Assembly (NCBI GenBank): GCA_022478985.1 | Contig: JAKSZP010005263.1 | Coordinates: 248,001 to 312,000 of the forward strand | From: Massospora cicadina | Taxonomy: Eukaryota > Entomophthoromycota > Entomophthoromycetes > Entomophthorales > Entomophthoraceae | Length of the DNA stretch: 64,000 nucleotides | Direction of reading: 5' to 3' | Shown: positions 57,161 through 64,000 of the stretch, in pieces | Layout of the letters: every line of letters starts with the position of its first letter | How positions within the stretch are numbered: the stretch's first letter is position 1 | Position numbers and translations under genes: made by a program | The notes under the pieces: generated by a model | What the model was told of the DNA's origin: nothing | What the model saw: the letters and a program-made list of their open reading frames with translations, nothing else | Databases searched by the model: none

Positions 57161-59107
57161 AATTTGAGGAGGTAGGAGAACTTTCTTTCCAAAATGTTAA
57201 AGTCTGAGTGATTTTTGTAAAGGCTAAAGTAATTAACAACTTTGAAATCCCACCACCTAACTCAACACTGACGGCCTCAGATTCTCTGCTAGCTGCTCCA
57301 GTGTGGTGTAATGGCGAAACTACTTTTAAAATATTCCATCTGGCAGGAAATGCGTTCATACTGGGTCTCCAGTCCTTTAAAATCCTTAGGATGATTCCTT
57401 TCTCCCAAGTATCTCACCCTCCACCTCACCTGTTCCCAGGTGGAGCCTTGAAGCCCCCAATGCTCCCCTGAAACAACATACATTTCAGCCTTTGTGTCAA
57501 ATATTGGAGGTTTTTCCCATTTGCAGACAAATTAATCACTAAATTAGCCCAGTAGTGATAAAACCTGAAAGCTTCATTAAATTCCAACCCTACAAAGGGT
57601 ACTTTGATCCTGGCTTCACCTACAAAGCCAATGATGGTACTGTGGCAACTGTGCCCTGGTATTCCATGGCAGCCCTTTTCCCACAATTTGAACCCAGATA
57701 CCAGCAATACCACTATGACGGTTCAATTTGCTGGTTTCCCACTCACCTTACCCTTAATGTGCGCCCAAGGGAGCTGATAGGTGCTTTTGCCGCCTATGGC
57801 TCTGACCCAATCCTTCAGAAAGTGGTCTCTAAGGAGCCCACACGTCTTTTAAAAGCATTTAGCAGTCACCAAATTACGCTCTAGTTCTAATAGAGTTTCA
57901 CTGGTCTTTTCCCCTTACAATGTTTTTCTTGCTGCCCTTGACCATCAGTTCTGGGCCTATCTAAAGGGTGGGAGGACAATCTGTCCATCCTGTTCTAAGT
58001 TGGATCACTTAAACGCAAATGCCCCTCCACTTAAGTTTCTGCTGGATTTGAAAACACCTCCGCTAATGCCCAACCTGCTGCTGATCCCAAGGGGTTTCTG
58101 TCTGTATATAATCCTGCCCTAAAGCCTGCTGCTTCAGTGGTTCCTGAGCCGGCTAATAAGACCTTTCCTCATCCCAGAACCTCGGCCAGTACAGCCAATC
58201 AGGAATGAGTGGCTTAGATTCAGGTTCATTCCAAGGCTTCATCCCATTTTCCAATCAAACCACAATGTTATGCTTATACCCACTTTTAGTCCAACAAGTA
58301 CCCTTGATGCTTATTAGTTAAGGTTGATGAATTAGTAAGTATATTTAGCCATCTAATCTATACCTTGGTGTTTTCTTAATTTAGATTACACTCTAAGTCC
58401 CTCCCTTATATTTTTAAGCCCCCAGATGGATGCCACTATGTTCTGTAGTTACCATCATATCGCTGTTGAAATGCTGCCACTCTCAACTATCATCTCCTCT
58501 ACAAAGCTGTCACCAAGTCAGTGGTGATCATTAAAGGGGTCTCCCTCCTCCCAAATATCCCTTTGACCATCTTCCAACTTGCAAGTGTACATTCTTAAGT
58601 TCTATAAAACAACTAATGATGCCATAAAAAAGTTTGCTGTGTTAATGCAGAATTCCAAAACTGAGATCACTGGCACAAATTAGTACTTTTACCAAGCTAA
58701 TAGTTCCTGAATTTAGTTTAAAGAAGCCCTTGCAAATTATATCATCATCTTTTATTAAAGCTGACAACTTTTATGAGCAACCGCTAATTGGGTATATTAC
58801 ACCGCATACTGCCAAAGCCCCTACGCCCTAAGTCTCTGCCTTAGTCCATGATATGCCCTGGGATGAGGAAGACGCCACCAAGGATGATCCCACTGAACCC
58901 CTCTCCCCTTCTTTATTGGTCAGAATAAGCGGTTATCTTCTGTTCCACCTGAAAGGTTTTGTTTTTTGATCTTTTGCATGTGTTTTGTTCCGCTCAATTT
59001 TTGGCGTTTTAGTTTGTTTTGTTTGGGGTTCTTATTTTTTATCTCTTAGAGCATTTTCTTAATTATTATACCCTGGTCAGCTATCTTCAAATAAATAATT
59101 TGATGAG
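57161..59107 (+). mobile_element. O3: ORF1-only retroposon (body 57172-59096)
   Basis: The flanks are AATTTGAGGAG (57161-57171) and AATTTGATGAG (59097-59107). The 1925-bp body ends CCCTGGTCAGCTATCTTC followed by AAATAAATA. Its 5' and coding parts align with O2. It inserted in the minus-strand gag of gypsy C. It is more A+T-rich and more broken than O2, so it is older. Confidence 0.8.
57270..58950 (+). pseudogene. O3 ORF1-type protein
   Basis: The open stretch 57555-57884 has 'FQPYKGYFDPGFTYKANDGT' and 'CWFPTHLTLNVRPRELIGAF' then AAYGSDPILQKVV. Both align with O2 (LLQGYFDLSYTCEAN, and the LP...L...LSVYGADPKLQFVV region). Past its stop, 'GRTICPSCSKLDHLNAN' keeps CX2CX4H of the zinc knuckle but lacks the last Cys. 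C-terminal traces ('KTEITGTN', 'ALANYIIIF') match the O-family end. Confidence 0.7.
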
Positions 59108-60427
59108 AGTTGCCAAATTTGATCTTGTATGGGATAAGATGCTTTTCATTTTCCCAGTTCTAGGTCTGAGGGTGATGTCTGACGAGTTAATGCATTTTTG
59201 GAGAAAAACTTTGATATTCATTTAGTTTATAACACAAAGGTTGATAGCATTGATTTGTTGGCAAGAAATAGAGTGGGAAGTTAAAAAATTCATTTTTGTC
59301 TTCTAGCAATTCATAATGTTCCTGTTTAAAATCTCCTTCATCTCCTGACATTCAGCGCTTTGTGGAGTTTTCCCTTCTTGGATTATAGCTACTATATCAG
59401 TAGTTACGGCACTGCTCAACCTTAATGAGATGACAATAAATCTTTCAGAGTCTTCTCAGCTAGTTGTTAATCGCCTTATATCAATATCAAATTTGGAAAA
59501 TTATTCAATAATTGTTTTGAATAGACACTTGGGCTGCTCAGGATACCATATCCTTCTCAACACAGGCTGTTCAAATGTAAGATTTTTGGACACCAACTGA
59601 GCTATTAAATATTTGTGTGCTTCGAGTTTGTCAATCTTATTTAAAGCACTAACTAATTGAGACTCTATGTGACTAATATGTTTGTCCTTACATTGATTAG
59701 TAAAAACTTAGACAGCAAATTTCACGCTGAGCTGATGCTCTATGCTGCTGAAGCTCTTGGGAAAAAGTATTAAGTAGTTTTTGGTCTTATAATTTAAATC
59801 ATCAAGGCCCTTTATGTTTAGTTCCGCAGCTTTCTTTACATCTTTAATGCCTTTGGAATCAAAGGGTGTAAATTGGTTTTAGAGTTGAATTACATACAAG
59901 TGGTTTGCTCTAATTTTGCATCATATGACTCCAATACTTTGCGGCGCTAAATGTTACACTCGATCATAGGCCAATTTTAACTCCACTGGAAATTGATGTG
60001 ATGAAGAAGTTCCTCATGCGGATCTTCAAATAAAGACATAACATGGTATAATGCATGGTGTACAAACCGCATGACATATCTGAATAGTTACACTTGAGAT
60101 ATACATTTTTGGGAGAGCACTAGAGTTCATATGAATTCATAAGACTTTTGTCCATGGTGGATGTTCTTTTGCTGCTGGCTCTTTCACTGTAGCTAAGATC
60201 CCCAAGTCAAATATTTGACACCTCATTTGAAATTCAGGTTAGACGTTGTTATTCTGGGATATCCATTTGGTGTTATTTTAATCCTTCAAATGATATCAAT
60301 GGAGGGCTTCCCATATGGTTAACATCTTCGCCATTTCCATTGTGTACCCAGTAATTTACATCATTGATTGGATTAAATTCTATGGCGCAAATAACTAGTT
60401 GCCAGTGTTGTTAAGTAATGTCTGGCA
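59108..60427 (-). other. Gypsy C gag 5' part and leader, unreadable
   Basis: By position this is the start of gag on the minus strand. No motif is readable. Confidence 0.35.
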
Positions 60428-60444
60428 CCCTGTAGTGAGCACCA
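60428..60444 (-). other. Gypsy C primer-binding site, tRNA type
   Basis: TGGTGCTCACTACAGGG on the minus strand, two bases inside the right LTR. It is the best-preserved of the four sites of this type. Confidence 0.7.
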
Positions 60445-60733
60445 GCTGTAGGGATTACGATTTAAAGATAACTATTGGTGCTGATTTTATAAAGCCCAAC
60501 AGTTAATACTTGCTTCATGACTAATAATTTTGAGATACCTTGTTTAATTTTCTAATTAAGTAGGCTAAGTATTGCTTAGGTAGTGTCATCAGAGTATTTG
60601 TCCTATGGTAAGAAGGCGGGTGGGCTAATTAAAGTAGAAACCACCAAACAGAGATATAGATGAATTTTATATCTACTAGTAAATGGCTCATGTATATGTA
60701 TATATGTAAATTTTAAAAAACATTCCACATAAT

Positions 60734-61405
60734 TGTAATAGTCAGGTCGAACTGATTGTTACATTTTGACTCATGATTTGGATTTAAAAACATCGAGTCA
60801 AAACGCTATTTTGGGGTTTTGAGGTTCATGATGGCTCAGCGCTGGACTGTGCTCCTCCTGAGCTATTATTTATGCCCCTTGGGGCGCAAAGAAAAGTGCG
60901 GAGGGGCTCCCCAGAAGAGCGACCATAAAAGTCAGGCCCACGCGATTCTGGAACTTAGTTTATATTTCTCTCTTCTTTGTTTCCCATCCTCATGTGTGTC
61001 TCTCCAGTGGCCTTGGGGCCGCTCTTACCTTGTCTTACCTGTAATCCCACAGTGATCCTAATTTTGTATCCTTAACAAAAAAGATGGTATTTGGCAGTGA
61101 ACTGATCTGCCAGATACCCTGGGTTTTTCCTGTGTCATTTGCAGTGCCCTATGTATTGGGATTCAATTTTTCAGTGTGTTTATTTTGAAAACAAATAAAA
61201 AAGGCTAATTTTGGGGTCAAATCCTCACTTGCCTGTGTATGTCTTTCTCGTTTTCAAATTTCCTAAATCCGAGATTGAATTGGTGAGTATAATGAGTCAA
61301 AACACTTACCTCAAGGGAAACTCATATCAGACAATCTTTTTGCATCCATCCGCTAATCTGAAGGCAAGATGGAGGTCAAAAACTAGGACGTTTTCGCCCA
61401 TTACA
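60734..61405 (+). repeat. T LTR copy 1
   Basis: TGTAATAGTC start and CCCATTACA end. A TATA-like CATAAAA is at 60924-60930. Confidence 0.85.
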
Positions 61406-61815
61406 TAGTTCTGAACTCAGTGTTCTTTTAGCACGCCACCAGATCCCCAGTTCAGCCTGACCTCAGTAGTCACTTCAGGTCCCAATTTTCGAGTAATCAG
61501 CACTGAGGGGAGCTGATAACTGATGGCCAACCCCAGATCTGAAGCAATGATCGGTTTGAAATCCTGGTGGGGCTTCCCCTCACCAGGGATTTGGTTGGCA
61601 CTGAGGAACCTGGCCCAGCAGGGCCCCTCACCCATGGTCAGCCCACCCTATGTGGGGTAACCGTCCATCCCTGCATTGAGCATGTTTCCCACAAACTACG
61701 TGGACTGGCTTTTAGAGTCCAGTTCCAGCTCCATGTTTACTGAAGAAGCCCTCATGGTGGTTATCTTTAGCTATGGCCACCCTCATGTGGAGGGCTCCTT
61801 CTTAGTGGGGGGTGA
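61406..61815 (+). other. T interior copy 1 with candidate self-priming site and polypurine tract
   Basis: It starts TAGTTCTGAACTCAGTG. TTCTGAACTCA (61409-61419) is complementary to the predicted 5' end of the T transcript. It ends AGTGGGGGGTGA. The 410 bp between have no coding capacity beyond short chance frames. Confidence 0.7.
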
Positions 61816-62482
61816 TGTAATGGTCAGGTTGAACCGACCATTACATTTTGGCTCAAGATTTAGACTTCCAAGTATTGAGTCAAAATGCATTTTGGGGCTT
61901 TGAGGTTCATGCAGGATCGGCGCTGGGCTGTGCCCCTCCCAAGCTATTCTTTATGCTTCTTGTGGCGCAAAGCAAAGTGTGGAGGGGCTCCCCAGAATAG
62001 CAACCTTAAAAGGGCAGGCCTACATAATTCTGAACTCAGTGAGAATTTTCTATTTGACGTTTCCCACCCTTGCATGAGTCTCTCTGAAGGCCTTAGGGCA
62101 CTCTTGCCTTGTCTTACCTGGTAACCCATGGCGATCCTATTTGTATTCTTAACAAAAAAGTGGTATTCAGCGGTGAACTGATCCGCCAAATACTCTGGTT
62201 TTTTCATGTGTTGTTCACAGTGCCCTATGTTTCTTTGTGATTAAATTTGTCAGCATGTTTACTTTAAAAAACAAAACAAGGCTAATTTTGGGGTTGAATA
62301 ACCGCTTACCTGTGTTCATCTTTCTCGTTTTTTAATTTACCTAAATCTGAGGTTGAATTGGTAAATATGATTAGCAAAACACTTACATTAAGGGAATTTC
62401 ATATCATAAAATCTTTTGGCTTCCATCCACCAATAAGAAGGAAAGATGGTGGTCAAAAACTGGGACGTTTTTGTCCATTACA
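61816..62482 (+). repeat. T LTR copy 2
   Basis: It opens with an inverted repeat: TGTAATGGTC (61816-61825) and GACCATTACA (61836-61845) around AGGTTGAACC. Confidence 0.85.
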
Positions 62483-62894
62483 TAGTTCTGAACTCTGTGT
62501 GCTTTTAGCAAGCCACCAGATGCCCAGTTCATCCTGACCTCAATGGTTGCTTCAGGTCCCAGTTGTTGAGTAACCTGCACCTGGGGAGCTGGTGACTGAT
62601 GGCCAACCCTGGATCTGAAGTAATGATCGGTTTGAAATCCTGGTGGGGCTTCCCCTCACCAGGGATCTGGTTGGCACCGAGGGACCTGGCCCAGCAGGGC
62701 CCCTCACCCCTATGGTCAGCCCACCCTGTTTGGGATAACTGTCCAGCCCTGAGTTGGGCATGTTTCCCCTTGCCAGGTAAACTGGATTTTGAAGTCTGGT
62801 TCCAGCTCCATCTTTACCATGTAAGCCCTTGTGGTGGTTATCTTCAGCTATGGGCCACCCTCTTTTGGAGGGGCTCCTTCTTAGCGGGGAGTGA
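62483..62894 (+). other. T interior copy 2
   Basis: 412 bp, similar to the first interior. The priming site reads TTCTGAACTCT. Confidence 0.8.
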
Positions 62895-63565
62895 TGTAAT
62901 GGTCATGTTGAACTGATTGTTACATTTTGGCTCAAAATTTGGATTTCAAAATATTGAGTCAAAATGCTATCTTGGGGTTTTTGAGGTTTATGCGGGATCA
63001 GAGCTGGGCTGTGCCCCTCCTGAACTATTCTTTATTCTCCTTGGGGAGCAAAGAAAAGTCCAGATGGGCTCCCCAGAAAAAACATTAAAATGATCAGGCC
63101 CGCATGATTCTGAACTCAGTTCAGAATTCTCTCACTTCTTCATTTCCCACCCTCTTGTGTTTGTCTCTAGTGGCCTCATGGCCACCTTTGCCTTGTCTGA
63201 CATGGAATCCTATGGCGATCCTAATTTTATATCCTTAATAAAAAAGTTGGTATTTTTGATGAACAGATCTGCCAAATAATCTGGTTTTTTCCTGTGTCAT
63301 TCTCAGTATACTATGTTATCAGGTTTAAATTTGTCAGCTTGTTTATTTAAAAATAAATAAAACAAGGCTAATTTTGGGGTAAATACTCGCTTACCTGTGT
63401 ATGTCTTTCTCGATTTTGAATTTCCTTAAATTAGGTTAAATTGGTGAGAATGATGAGCAAAACACTTACATCGAGGGAACCTCATATCAGACAATCTTTT
63501 GGTTTCCATCCACCAATCTGAAGGCAAGATGGCGGTCATAAACTGGGACGTTTTCGCCCATTACA
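62895..63565 (+). repeat. T LTR copy 3
   Basis: TATA-like ATTAAAA at 63084-63090, followed about 30 bases on by AACTCAGTTCAGAA (63113-63126), the best-preserved candidate transcript start and self-primer. Confidence 0.85.
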
Positions 63566-64000
63566 ATAGTGAAGTGAACAATATAGCGATTTAAGGACGA
63601 TCTTTGAATGTAGGCTCTTCTTGAGATATTGCATTTTGATTTGGGAATTCCCTTGTAGCCTAACTTTTACAGGCATCATAAAGATCTAATAAGAACTTTA
63701 TTAAGACTTTTGTTTAAGTCAATCTTTGAGCAGACTTTAATTGTACCATTTCAGAGACTATTCAAATCTTCAGCAGCTTAAGTTATACAGTGAAAACATT
63801 ACTTTAGGTCCTGAGGTTCTATCTCATTGCTGATTAAAATTTTAGCCCATGGATTTGAGGTCTTATCAGATCCAAGGAGATTATATACTATCAATTTTAG
63901 AATCAATATAATACAATTTGATTAGCCAATTTGGTTATTTTGTTAAAATACCTAAAGTAGGTATTATCGATAAGTCTTTCAGTGGGATTGCTTAATCAAC

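Larger units (their letters stand above)
60729..63570 (+). mobile_element. T: miniature non-autonomous LTR element in LTR-INT-LTR-INT-LTR arrangement
   Basis: The body is 60734-63565 with flanks ATAAT (60729-60733) and ATAGT (63566-63570). There are three LTR copies: 60734-61405 (672 bp), 61816-62482 (667 bp) and 62895-63565 (671 bp). Two interiors of 410 and 412 bp lie between them. LTRs begin TGTAAT and end ATTACA. A polypurine tract (GGGGGGTGA) precedes the second LTR. Nothing is encoded: no gag or pol. This is a TRIM-like element, and tandem forms of TRIMs are known. The polypurine tract and priming signals suggest that it uses the enzymes of an F-like chromovirus. Confidence 0.85.
51719..64000 (-). 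mobile_element. Gypsy C: old minus-strand LTR retrotransposon with SINE, O3 and T inserted
   Basis: The left LTR starts TGTAGGGCTTCAG at 51719 and the right LTR TGTAGGGATTACG at 60447, next to a tRNA-type primer site, which sets minus orientation. The right LTR is split by T and continues from 63571 past the window end. The interior is extremely decayed. Only a gag segment (56944-57192) with 'LEKKLSFFYVYEAAMESK' is recognisable, matching the G1 gag. RT and integrase blocks could not be read with confidence. Confidence 0.75.
60447..64000 (-). repeat. Gypsy C 5' LTR (right), split by mini-element T and cut by the window end
   Basis: Parts are 60447-60733 and 63571-64000. The left LTR (51719 onward) gives the unoccupied site for T (GATAATGAAAA near 51988). 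Confidence 0.75.

Noticed and set aside
60734..63565. Satellite DNA or a DNA transposon with TGTAAT terminal inverted repeats
   Set aside because: The long direct LTR-like repeats, polypurine tract, TATA box, complementary primer site and 5-bp duplication fit an LTR element better.

Overview
This window looks like intergenic 'transposon graveyard' from a large, repeat-rich eukaryotic genome, most probably a fungus. The reasons are chromodomain-bearing Ty3/gypsy elements with Tf1/sushi-style self-priming signals, an L1/Tad-like LINE, pervasive A+T enrichment and C-to-T decay, and no recognisable host gene in 64 kb. The taxon cannot be fixed from this sequence. No intact protein gene was found; every coding stretch is a mobile-element remnant with stops or frameshifts.

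Layout. 1-2446: minus-strand gypsy fragment G1 (protease, gag, tRNA-type primer site, LTR). 2600-8985: minus-strand gypsy G2 with a tandemly repeated LTR plus pol end. 9.9-17.4 kb: plus-strand gypsy B, split by a non-coding minus-strand LTR element E (11392-15613, target duplication CATAT), whose left LTR carries a SINE; a second SINE lies at 17497-17635. 18224-20165: ORF1-only retroposon O1 with a perfect 17-bp target duplication. 22.8-51.2 kb: plus-strand gypsy A, which hosts element D (27943-35095, with a SINE in one LTR) and, in its 3' LTR, ORF1-only retroposon O2. O2 is split by chromovirus F (36489-49148, target duplication CCAAC), and F's 3' LTR is split by a nearly full-length LINE L (42838-48908, 16-bp target duplication). 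51.7-64 kb: minus-strand gypsy C, which hosts a SINE, ORF1-only retroposon O3 (57172-59096) and, in its 5' LTR, a small non-autonomous LTR element T arranged LTR-INT-LTR-INT-LTR (60734-63565).

The most interesting result is a set of related retroposons. Three ORF1-only elements (O1, O2, O3) are each bounded by target duplications and, once nested insertions are removed, are all 1.92-1.94 kb. They encode an RRM-like segment, a zinc knuckle and a novel C-terminal helical segment, but no reverse transcriptase. They resemble HAL1 (half-L1) elements. Their 3' tail resembles that of four tRNA-headed SINEs and, more weakly, that of LINE L, and their 5' end resembles the LINE 5' end, which suggests one autonomous LINE with two tiers of parasites. 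A second theme is two LTR-element priming systems: self-primed (A, F and mini-element T) and tRNA-type (G1, E, D, C). All alignments were made by eye; family assignment and identity values need database and alignment tools.
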